Below, piece by piece: positions 40,321 through 47,993 of a stretch of 64,000 bases of DNA (its first letter is position 1; every line of letters begins with the position of its first letter). The stretch covers positions 124,001-188,000 of the forward strand of contig CAZFCE010000008.1 in assembly GCA_964517605.1 (NCBI GenBank), given 5' to 3'. The stretch is from J095 sp964517605 (GTDB lineage Bacteria; Chloroflexota; Anaerolineae; 4572-78; J111). The position numbers and the translations under genes were made by a program. The notes beneath the pieces are model-generated. The model worked only from the letters and a program-made list of their open reading frames with translations, made no database searches and had not been told where the DNA came from.

Positions 40321-41994
40321 TTATCCAGCCAGCACCGCGCCCTGGCTGGCGCTGGTAGCCATTTTTACGTAGCGGCGCAACCAGCCGGTGAGATGCCGTT
40401 CCGGCGGGCCGGCCCATTCCGCCTGGCGGCGGGCCAACTCTTCGGCGGCAACATCAAGTTTCAGGATTCCGGCGGGAATGTCAATCTCGATGATATCGCC
40501 ATCCTGTACCAGCGCAATGGGGCCGCCTTCGGCTGCTTCCGGGCTAACGTGGCCAATGCACGCGCCACGAGTGCCGCCACTAAACCGGCCATCGGTAATC
40601 AGCGCCACGCTCTGGCCCAGGCCCATCCCCATAATGTTGCTGGTGGGGGCCAGCATTTCTTGCATGCCGGGGCCGCCTTTGGGGCCTTCGTAGCGAATAA
40701 TCACGACATCGCCGGCTTTAACCTGGCCGTTCAAAATGCCAAAATTGGCCTCATCGTGGCTGTTGTACACTTTAGCCGGGCCGCGATGGCGCAACATCTC
40801 CGGCAAAACGCCGGCGGCTTTGATCACCGCGCCTTCGGGGGCCAGGTTGCCCATCAAAATGCGCAGCCCGCCGGTTTGGCTGTAGGCGTTATCCAGCCGG
40901 CGCACGCACTGGTCGTCGCGGGTTTCTTGCCCCTGGATAACCTCGCCCAGCGTTTTGCCGGTAACGGTTACTTGATTGAGATGGAGCGCATCGGGTTTTT
41001 TGCTCAATTCCCACAGAATGGCGCTAATCCCGCCAGCTTTGTCCACATCTTCCACGTGGTAAGACGACGAAGGGCTAACTTTGCACAGGTTGGGGATTCG
41101 CTGGGAGAGTTCATCCAGCCGTTGCAGCGGGTAATCCACCCCGGCTTCTTTGGCAATGGCAATGGTGTGGAGCACGGTGTTGGTGCTGCCGCCCATGGCC
41201 ATATCCAGGGCAAAGGCGTTGTCTATGGCTTCGGCGGTGACAATATCCAGCGGCTTGAGGTCTTTTGCAATCAATTGCAGCAATTGCCGGGCGGCAGCCT
41301 GGGCCAATTGCTGGCGGCGCGGGTCGGTAGCCAGAATGGTGCCGTTGCCGGGCAAGGCCAGACCCAGCGCCTCGCACAGGCAGTTCATGCTGTTGGCCGT
41401 GAACATACCGGCGCAAGAGCCGCAGGTGGGGCAACTCACCCGTTCCAGGTGAGCCAGCCGGGCTTCGTCTATTTTGCCGCTTTTGTAAGCGCCCACGCCT
41501 TCAAACACGCTGATCAGGTCTACCGCTTGCCCGTCGGCGGTTACGCCGGCTTTCATGGGGCCGCCCGAAACAAAAATGGTGGGGATGTTCAGGCGCATCG
41601 TGGCCATAATCATCCCCGGCACAATTTTATCGCAGTTGGGAATACAAATTATACCATCAAACCGGTGAGCAGAAACCATAGTTTCCACGCAGTCGGCAAT
41701 CAATTCGCGGCTTGGCAAAGAATAATTCATGCCAACGTGGCCCATCGCAATACCGTCGTCCACACCGATGGTGTTAAACATAAACGGAACGCCGCCCGCC
41801 TCGCGTACCGCCTGCCGGACGACCTCGCCAAACGCTTGCAAGTGTACGTGGCCGGGAATAATATCGGTGTAACTATTGGCAATAGCGATAAAGGGTTTGT
41901 CCCAATCTTCTTCGCTTTGGATTACGCCGGTGGCTCTGAGCAAACTGCGGTGAGGCGCTCGCTCAAAACCCTTTTTAATAATGTCGCTACGCAT
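40321..41994 (-). CDS. ilvD: dihydroxy-acid dehydratase
   Basis: A 557-residue iron-sulfur enzyme of branched-chain amino acid synthesis, dehydrating 2,3-dihydroxy-isovalerate and -methylvalerate. Cluster ligands are in 'CIPNCDKIVPGM' and 'CPTCGSCAGMFTANSMNCL', with 'GGSTNTVLH' and the C-terminal 'LITDGRFSGGTRGACIGHVSPEA'. The ATG at 41994 is chosen because AAAGGAG (42003-42009) is 8 nt upstream; the ATG at 42000 is too close. No other ilv or leu genes are adjacent. It is divergent from recA. Confidence 0.96.
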   Translation of the reverse strand: MRSDIIKKGFERAPHRSLLRATGVIQSEEDWDKPFIAIANSYTDIIPGHVHLQAFGEVVRQAVREAGGVPFMFNTIGVDDGIAMGHVGMNYSLPSRELIADCVETMVSAHRFDGIICIPNCDKIVPGMIMATMRLNIPTIFVSGGPMKAGVTADGQAVDLISVFEGVGAYKSGKIDEARLAHLERVSCPTCGSCAGMFTANSMNCLCEALGLALPGNGTILATDPRRQQLAQAAARQLLQLIAKDLKPLDIVTAEAIDNAFALDMAMGGSTNTVLHTIAIAKEAGVDYPLQRLDELSQRIPNLCKVSPSSSYHVEDVDKAGGISAILWELSKKPDALHLNQVTVTGKTLGEVIQGQETRDDQCVRRLDNAYSQTGGLRILMGNLAPEGAVIKAAGVLPEMLRHRGPAKVYNSHDEANFGILNGQVKAGDVVIIRYEGPKGGPGMQEMLAPTSNIMGMGLGQSVALITDGRFSGGTRGACIGHVSPEAAEGGPIALVQDGDIIEIDIPAGILKLDVAAEELARRQAEWAGPPERHLTGWLRRYVKMATSASQGAVLAG

Positions 41995-42103
41995 GATCAT
42001 TCTCCTTTGTTTGGGATTATAAAAGTAAAGTGTATTTTACCACCAATACAAATTTTTGGACATCATTTAGCGTGATTCAATCAACTTTCTTTTGATTTGG
42101 TTA

Positions 42104-42160
42104 TTGACATCAAAGAACACTTGTGCTAAAATACCTCCATTGAGTTTGGAACAAATGTAC
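42104..42160 (+). promoter_or_regulatory. recA promoter with two LexA-box-like sites
   Basis: TTGACA (42104-42109), 17-nt spacer and TAAAAT (42127-42132) form a near-ideal promoter. AGAACACTTGTGCTAAA (42114-42130) lies in the spacer, and GGAACAAATGTACTAAA (42148-42164) lies downstream, both of the form GAACA-N2-TGTRC. They resemble the Gram-positive SOS box (CGAAC-N4-GTTCG), which supports LexA repression. Confidence 0.75.
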
Positions 42161-42178
42161 TAAATGGAGGTAAAAACT

Positions 42179-43372
42179 GTGTCCAAGGTTAACGAACAAA
42201 CCGGTAAAGAAAAAGCATTAGAGGTCGCCTTGGGTGACTTAAAAAAGCGTTTTGGTGAAGGCGCGGTTATGCGCCTGGGCGACAGGAACGAGTTGCAGAT
42301 TGAAACCGTGCCCACCGGCTGCCTGTCGCTGGATATTGCGCTGGGCGTGGGCGGCCTGCCCAAAGGCCGGGTGATCGAAATTTACGGGCCGGAAAGCTCC
42401 GGTAAAACCACCCTGTGCCAGCACGTCATCGCCGAATCGCAAAAACAGGGCGGGATTGCCGCCTTTGTGGACGTGGAACACGCATTTGACCCTACCTACG
42501 CCGAAAAATGCGGCGTAAAAATTGACGACCTGTACGTATCGCAGCCGGATACCGGCGAACAGGCGCTGGAAATCACCGAGGCGCTGGTGCGCTCCGGCGC
42601 GGTTGATGTGGTGGTGGTAGATAGCGTGGCCGCGCTGGTGCCTCGCGCCGAAATTGAAGGCGAAATGGGTGATTCGCACGTGGGGCTGCAAGCCCGGCTC
42701 ATGAGCCAGGCGTTACGCAAGCTCTCCGGCACGGTCAAACAAAGCAACTGCCTGCTCATTTTCACCAACCAGCTCCGCCAAAAAATCGGGGTAATGTTTG
42801 GCAGCCCCGAAACCACCACCGGCGGCATGGCGTTGCGCTTTTACGCCTCGGTGCGGATAGATATCCGCCGCATTCAGGCCATCAAAGACAGCGGCGAGGT
42901 GATTGGCAACCGCACCAAAATCACCATAAAAAAGAACAAGGTCGCTCCGCCCTTCCGCGCCTGCGAATTTGATATTATGTACAACGAAGGCATCTCCAAA
43001 TCCGGTGATATTCTGGATATTGCCGTGATGGAAGGTCTGGTTGAAAAGCGCGGCGCATTCTACTCCTACGGCGAGCAACGGCTGGCGCAGGGGCGCGAAA
43101 ACGCCAAAACCTACCTGGAAGCCAACCCCGATTTGATGTTCACCATCGAAAATAAAGTCCGCGAGGTGAAGGGTTTGTCCATTTTAACCCCACCGGTCTT
43201 TGCCGAAGCCATGCAGCAGGTTGAAGCCGGCGAGAAAAAGGTGGTTGAAAAAGCGCCGCCCGCGCGCCGCGCCGCCCGCAGCAAACCAACCGTGGCCGAG
43301 CAAACGCCGCTCGATATGGAATACGCCGATATTGGCCTTGATGATGACGCCGGTGTTGGCATGGACGATTAA
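42179..43372 (+). CDS. recA: recombinase A
   Basis: A 397-residue RecA, the strand-exchange and SOS co-protease protein. Walker A is 'GPESSGKT', with 'YGPESSGKTTLCQHVIAESQ', 'VVVDSVAALVPRAEIEGEMGDSHVGLQARLMSQALRKL' and 'TNQLRQKIGVMFGSPETTTGG' for loops L1 and L2. The C-terminal tail is acidic ('DIGLDDDAGVGMDD') as usual. The start is GTG at 42179: GGAGG lies 8 nt upstream at 42166-42170, whereas the ATG at 42164 overlaps that site. A terminator follows. Confidence 0.97.
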   Translation: MSKVNEQTGKEKALEVALGDLKKRFGEGAVMRLGDRNELQIETVPTGCLSLDIALGVGGLPKGRVIEIYGPESSGKTTLCQHVIAESQKQGGIAAFVDVEHAFDPTYAEKCGVKIDDLYVSQPDTGEQALEITEALVRSGAVDVVVVDSVAALVPRAEIEGEMGDSHVGLQARLMSQALRKLSGTVKQSNCLLIFTNQLRQKIGVMFGSPETTTGGMALRFYASVRIDIRRIQAIKDSGEVIGNRTKITIKKNKVAPPFRACEFDIMYNEGISKSGDILDIAVMEGLVEKRGAFYSYGEQRLAQGRENAKTYLEANPDLMFTIENKVREVKGLSILTPPVFAEAMQQVEAGEKKVVEKAPPARRAARSKPTVAEQTPLDMEYADIGLDDDAGVGMDD

Positions 43373-43419
43373 ACCAACTCCATTGAATTTTCCTCCCCGG
43401 CAGCGTCGCCGGCATCCCC

Positions 43420-43455
43420 CCAACGCCCGATAACTGCTTATCGGGCGTTGGTTTG
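43420..43455 (+). terminator. intrinsic terminator of recA
   Basis: CCAACGCCCGATAA and TTATCGGGCGTTGG, a 14-bp perfect stem with a CTGC loop, followed by TTTGCTT. Confidence 0.85.
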
Positions 43456-43528
43456 CTTCAAAAAGCAGTTGACAATTCCTCCCATCAAGCGATAATAAAC
43501 TTCTCAGTGTTACTTGGGGAGGTTGTAA

Positions 43529-46027
43529 TTGGCCGCTTCCATAAAAGCCGGAATAGCCGCCGTAGCCGGGTTGGGGTTGGCGCTGTTGATAATAATGCCA
43601 CTCGCCGCCACCGGCCCGGTCATTTCGGTGCAGGGCAGCGCCGCCAACGCCTCGCCCGGCCAAACAGCCACCTTGTGGCTGGAACTGCTCAACCACACCA
43701 ACCAAATCCGCTACAACGGCCAACTAACCATCACTTTGCCCGCCGGTTTCACCTACATTCCCGGCTCGGCCCGGATAACCGGCGAAGGCTGGCCCATCAG
43801 CACCGCCGACCCCATCAGCAGCGGGCAAACGCTCGGCTGGGGGCCGTACAACCTGCCCGCCGCCGGCATCACTGCCCACAACCCGTTTGGCATCCACACC
43901 ATGATGGATTCGTGCAGCACTGCCCCGGCCCTTCACCTTGAAGGCGCCAAAACGCTGATTGGCAGCGGCGGCTATGTAACGCAACTCTTTTACCCGGTTA
44001 TCACTACCACCACCGGCCCCAGCCAGTGCGCCATCAACTTTGTGCAAGAAGCCTACGCCCGCAACCTCATCCCCATTTTGCGGCTGCAAGGCGCGCGCGT
44101 TGGCGACATCTGGCAAGCGCCGCCGCCCGGCCCCAACAACGATTACGCCGAAATAGCGCAAGCCTACGCCCGTTTTGTGGCCGGTTTGCCCCGCCGCAGC
44201 GCCAATCCACTCTACATTGTGGTGTGGAACGAACCCAACCTGTGGATTGAATGGAGCAACGCGCCCAACGCCACCCAGTACGCCCGTTTTTTTGTGGCCG
44301 TGTCCAACGCCATCCGCGGCCTGGGCGATGCCCGCATTCGGCTGGTAAACGGCGCGCTCGCCCCCGCCGACCAACACCTGTCGTTTTTGGATAAAATGCT
44401 GCGGGTGGCAGGCTTTAGCGATGCGTTTGACGTGTGGGCCAGCCATTGTTACCCCTACAACCACCCGGCCTGGTACAACAGCCACACCGGCACGGCCCGT
44501 TACGGCACCTACGCCATTGATTGTTACCTGGAAGAGCAAAACGTTATCAAAAAGTACGGGCGCACCGGCTTTAAAGTTATCCTCACCGAAACCGGCTACC
44601 AGTTGGGCGAAAACCTGTATAAATTTGAGGGTTTCCCCGCCATCACCGAAAATAACCGGGCCGATTACATGACCAGCGCCTTCCGCGATTACTGGCAAAA
44701 CTGGCCCGAAGTGATTGCCGCCACCCCGTTTGAACTCTCCGACCCCGCCGGCGCGTGGGATGAATTCGATTGGATTAGCCCCACTTATCCCTTTACCCCG
44801 CACCTGCAATACAGCCGGGTGGCGGCGCTGCCCAAACCCGCCGGACAAGTGGAGCCATACGGTTATCAGGTTACATTCCGGGTAAATATTGACCCCGCCG
44901 TTGCCCCCGGCACGTATACCCTGCAACTCAGCGGCAGCGAAGCCGGCGGCAACGTGGCCACCGCCGGCGAAGTGATCGCCGTAACCCAGGCCGTGTCCCA
45001 AACAGCCACCTACCTGCCCGCCATCAGCAAATCCCCCGGCACCAGCGGCCCGTGGTACATGGAAACCACCGCCGCCAACGCCGACACCACCGGCGCAATC
45101 ATCCCCACCGCTTTTTTAACGCCGGCCATTGGCGCGCAGACCGCCGCCGAAAACATCAGCCTTTTACCGCTACCCGGCCCACCGCTGGCGCTGGCCCTTG
45201 ATAGCGCCGCCGGGCTGGGCGCAGTTTTGCAACAAAACGGCCAGGTTGATGCCGTGGATTTGGCCACTTTTGCCCTCCACCCCCCCATTTTTGCGGGGCA
45301 AAACCCGCGCCTCATCGCGCCCGGAACGCCGGGCAGCGGCCAGTTTTTTGTAGCGCTGGATGCCGGCGTGGTTAAAATTGATCTTCCCGCCGGGCAAGTT
45401 GGCGCTATTACGCCCATCAAAGGCCGCATCACCGGCCTGGTTTGGGATGCCGCCCGGCAGCGGTTGCTCCTGGCCGATGCCGCCAACGAGCGGCTGCTGG
45501 CGCTGGCCGGCCAACCGCTGCAACCGGTAGCCACCGCGCCCCTCGACGAGCAGCCCGGCCAAATTTTGCTGGCTGCCGCCGCCAATCGGCTGTTTGCGCT
45601 GCTGCCGGGAGCCGGGCAGGTGATTGCACTGGATGCCGCCACGCTAACGCCCGTTGCCCACGCCAACGTTACCGGCGGCCCGCTGCTGGCGGCGGCGCTG
45701 GTTCCGGCGCAAAACCGGCTGGCGGTACTCAACGCGCTAACGCCGCATCAACGTGGATTAACCATTTTTGACACCCAACTGAATCGGCAGGCGCTTGTTG
45801 CCGGCAGCGAGTTGGTTCCGTTGCAAACGACTACAACGATGGCCACCACTCCGGCGGGCAACCTGCTGGTAGCCGAAGCCGGCCAGATGTGGCAGGTGGC
45901 CTGGCCCGGCCTGGCTACGCAGCCCATCGCGCCGGTTTCCGCCGGGGATATGGCCGCAGACCCGCAAACCGGCGCGATTTATTTACTGGATGCCGCTCAC
46001 CCGGCATTAGTCAGGATTAGCCCATGA
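43529..46027 (+). CDS. secreted glycoside-hydrolase-like protein with C-terminal propeller
   Basis: An 832-residue exported protein. A signal/anchor (residues about 8-28) is followed by a DUF11-like beta domain ('ASPGQTATLWLELLNHTNQ') and a TIM-barrel with two candidate catalytic acids: Glu235 in 'VVWNEPNLWIEW' (acid/base, clan GH-A style) and Glu354 in 'ILTETGYQ' (nucleophile). From about residue 550 to the end, repeated 'LLLADAANERLLALAG' and 'QVIALDAATLTPVAHANV' units suggest a beta-propeller. The start is TTG at 43529, supported by GGGGAGG at 43516-43522. Its stop overlaps the next gene. Substrate unknown; GH39-like is a guess. Confidence 0.75.
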   Translation: MAASIKAGIAAVAGLGLALLIIMPLAATGPVISVQGSAANASPGQTATLWLELLNHTNQIRYNGQLTITLPAGFTYIPGSARITGEGWPISTADPISSGQTLGWGPYNLPAAGITAHNPFGIHTMMDSCSTAPALHLEGAKTLIGSGGYVTQLFYPVITTTTGPSQCAINFVQEAYARNLIPILRLQGARVGDIWQAPPPGPNNDYAEIAQAYARFVAGLPRRSANPLYIVVWNEPNLWIEWSNAPNATQYARFFVAVSNAIRGLGDARIRLVNGALAPADQHLSFLDKMLRVAGFSDAFDVWASHCYPYNHPAWYNSHTGTARYGTYAIDCYLEEQNVIKKYGRTGFKVILTETGYQLGENLYKFEGFPAITENNRADYMTSAFRDYWQNWPEVIAATPFELSDPAGAWDEFDWISPTYPFTPHLQYSRVAALPKPAGQVEPYGYQVTFRVNIDPAVAPGTYTLQLSGSEAGGNVATAGEVIAVTQAVSQTATYLPAISKSPGTSGPWYMETTAANADTTGAIIPTAFLTPAIGAQTAAENISLLPLPGPPLALALDSAAGLGAVLQQNGQVDAVDLATFALHPPIFAGQNPRLIAPGTPGSGQFFVALDAGVVKIDLPAGQVGAITPIKGRITGLVWDAARQRLLLADAANERLLALAGQPLQPVATAPLDEQPGQILLAAAANRLFALLPGAGQVIALDAATLTPVAHANVTGGPLLAAALVPAQNRLAVLNALTPHQRGLTIFDTQLNRQALVAGSELVPLQTTTTMATTPAGNLLVAEAGQMWQVAWPGLATQPIAPVSAGDMAADPQTGAIYLLDAAHPALVRISP

Positions 46028-47580
46028 ACTCACCGCAAATAACTCGCCAGGAATGGCGCTGGGCCACCGGTTGGGCCGTGGCGCTGGTAATATTCAGCGG
46101 GTTGCCCTATTTAATAGCGGCGCTGGCCGCGCCCGCGGGCTGGCATTTTGCCGGCCTGCTGACCAATCCGCTGGATGGCCATTCTTACATGGCCAAAATG
46201 CAACAGGGAGCCGCCGGCAACTGGCTATTCCACCTGGCCTACACCCCCGAACCCCACCAGGGCGCGTTTATTTTTACGTTTTATCTGGCGCTGGGGCATC
46301 TGGCGGCACTCACCGGGCTACCCAACCCGGTGGTGTTCCACGCGGCGCGGCCAGCCGCCGGGCTGGGGATGCTGCTGGCCCTGTTCAATTTGATCGCGCA
46401 CATTACGCCGCAGCGTCAGGAGCGCCGGGTGGCGTTTGGGCTATTGCTAACGGCCTCGGGTTTGGGCTGGCTGGGCGCGCTGGCGGGCGCATTCCCCATT
46501 GATTTGTGGGTACCGGAGGCGTTCACGCCGTATTGCGTGTACGCCAACCCCCATTTTCCGGCGGGAATTGGGCTGATGGCCTTTATTTTTACCCAAATTC
46601 TCCGCAACCAGCCGCCATCAATCCGGCAAATTGTGGCCGTTGCCGGAGCGGCACTGGCGCTGGCCATGATTTTGCCCTTTGCCCTGCTCACTACCTGGGC
46701 GGTACTGGCAATTTTTCTGGCGCAACGCAGCGCGGCGGCGGGCTGGCGTTTGCCCTGGAAACAAATTTGGCTTACACTGAGCGCCGGCATTGCGGCTGCG
46801 CCGGTGATTTTTTACCAGTATTGGGTGTCGGTGAGTAATCCAATTTTAGCCGGCTGGAGCGCCCAAAACGTTACTCCCGCGCCCCGGATAATTGATTTTG
46901 CGCTGGGCTACGGGCTGGTGGGAGCGCTGGCAATACTCGGCGGTTGGCGGGTGTTGCGGCAAAAAGAGCGCATGCCCGGCGAATGGCTGATTTTGTTGTG
47001 GGCCGTAACCACGGTGGCGCTGGTGTATTTGCCTTTTAATTTGCAGCGCCGGCTGATTACCGGGCTGCACGTGCCGCTGTGCATTCTGGCGGCCATGGGG
47101 TTGGTGCGCCGGCTAAACAACCGCCGCCGGTCGCGCCAAATCATCGGCCTGGTGATTGGGCTGAGTGCGGTGGGCACGCTGTTTGGCTGGAGCTTGCCGC
47201 TGGCGGCGGCGCTGCAATCCCCCGAACAATCGTATCCGGCCTCGCTGCTGTTCATCCGCAGCGATGAACAGGCCGCCTTTGATTGGCTGCGTGGCCACAG
47301 CACGCCCGATACCGTTGTTTTGGCCTCGCCGCGCGTGGGCATGTTTCTGCCCGGCCAAACGGGCATGCGGGCGTACTACGGCCATCCGTTTGAAACCATC
47401 GCCGCCGCCGACAAACGAGCGCAAGCCGAAGCCTTTTTCCGGGGCGAAATTGCCGCGCCGCCGGTTGACTTTATTTTTTACGGCCCCACCGAACAGGCGT
47501 TGGGGCGACCCACCGCGCTCAACCGGCTGCCGGTTGTTTTTACGGCGGGAGCCGTAACCATTTATCAAAATACCAGGTGA
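46024..47580 (+). CDS. polytopic membrane protein (glycosyltransferase-like)
   Basis: A 518-residue protein with about ten membrane helices and a soluble C-terminal part (residues 405-518, 'AAFDWLRGHSTPDTVVLASPRVGMFLPGQTG'). The early loop after helix 1 contains 'LTNPLDGHSYMAKMQQG', an Asp-bearing loop as seen in GT-C-type transferases. The C-terminal 'DTVVLASPRVGMFLPG...RAYYGHPFET' resembles soluble tails of such proteins. I do not recognise a specific family. It overlaps the preceding glycosidase-like gene by 4 nt. Confidence 0.65.
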   Translation: MNSPQITRQEWRWATGWAVALVIFSGLPYLIAALAAPAGWHFAGLLTNPLDGHSYMAKMQQGAAGNWLFHLAYTPEPHQGAFIFTFYLALGHLAALTGLPNPVVFHAARPAAGLGMLLALFNLIAHITPQRQERRVAFGLLLTASGLGWLGALAGAFPIDLWVPEAFTPYCVYANPHFPAGIGLMAFIFTQILRNQPPSIRQIVAVAGAALALAMILPFALLTTWAVLAIFLAQRSAAAGWRLPWKQIWLTLSAGIAAAPVIFYQYWVSVSNPILAGWSAQNVTPAPRIIDFALGYGLVGALAILGGWRVLRQKERMPGEWLILLWAVTTVALVYLPFNLQRRLITGLHVPLCILAAMGLVRRLNNRRRSRQIIGLVIGLSAVGTLFGWSLPLAAALQSPEQSYPASLLFIRSDEQAAFDWLRGHSTPDTVVLASPRVGMFLPGQTGMRAYYGHPFETIAAADKRAQAEAFFRGEIAAPPVDFIFYGPTEQALGRPTALNRLPVVFTAGAVTIYQNTR

Positions 47581-47585
47581 TAATT

Positions 47586-47987
47586 ATGCCCAAACTGGAG
47601 GTCTCTTCCGCAATGGTCGGCACATTTTTAATGGGACTGGTGTCAATTATGCTGCTGTCTGCCGGGCAAACCTCAATCAAATTTGGCTTGAACAGCATTG
47701 GCGGGGTTAACCTGGCCGATGGCGTACTGGGATTGTTCAGAATTTTCCAGACGCCGTGGGTGATTGCCGGTTTCTTTTTTTACGGGGTCAGCTCGATTTT
47801 GTGGCTGGACGTGCTGTCCAAACTCGATTTCAGCCTGGCCTTTCCGATGGTTGGGTTAACCTACGTCTTCACGCTGCTGATTGGCCGCTTCTTTTTTGGC
47901 GAGCCGGTGGGCTGGGAGCGAACCCTGGGCGTGGCGTTTATCCTTACCGGCCTCTTCTTTTTAATCCGCAGCGGCGCGGCGAAATAA
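47586..47987 (+). CDS. small EamA/SMR-type membrane transporter
   Basis: A 133-residue four-helix protein: 'LLSAGQTSIKFGLNSIGG', 'WVIAGFFFYGVSSILWLDVLSKLDFSLAFPMVGLTYVFTLLIGRFFFGEPVGWERTLGVAFILTGLFFL'. The pattern matches the EmrE/ArnE-like small transporters, which move small lipids or drugs; with glycosyl genes around it, undecaprenyl-sugar flipping (ArnE/F type) is possible (inference). ATG at 47586 is used; a GTG at 47577 would overlap the previous stop. Confidence 0.8.
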   Translation: MPKLEVSSAMVGTFLMGLVSIMLLSAGQTSIKFGLNSIGGVNLADGVLGLFRIFQTPWVIAGFFFYGVSSILWLDVLSKLDFSLAFPMVGLTYVFTLLIGRFFFGEPVGWERTLGVAFILTGLFFLIRSGAAK

Positions 47988-47993
47988 AGCCCA

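Noticed and set aside
40393..42075. Long plus-strand open frame of 560 codons opposite ilvD
   Set aside because: It is the complement of a clearly coding, GC-rich ilvD; its product is rich in His/Gln/Asn/Gly without domain pattern and it has no ribosome site.
43724..45001. 425-codon minus-strand frame opposite the glycosidase-like gene
   Set aside because: Shadow frame of a real gene; low-complexity Gly/Val/Gln composition and no start signal.
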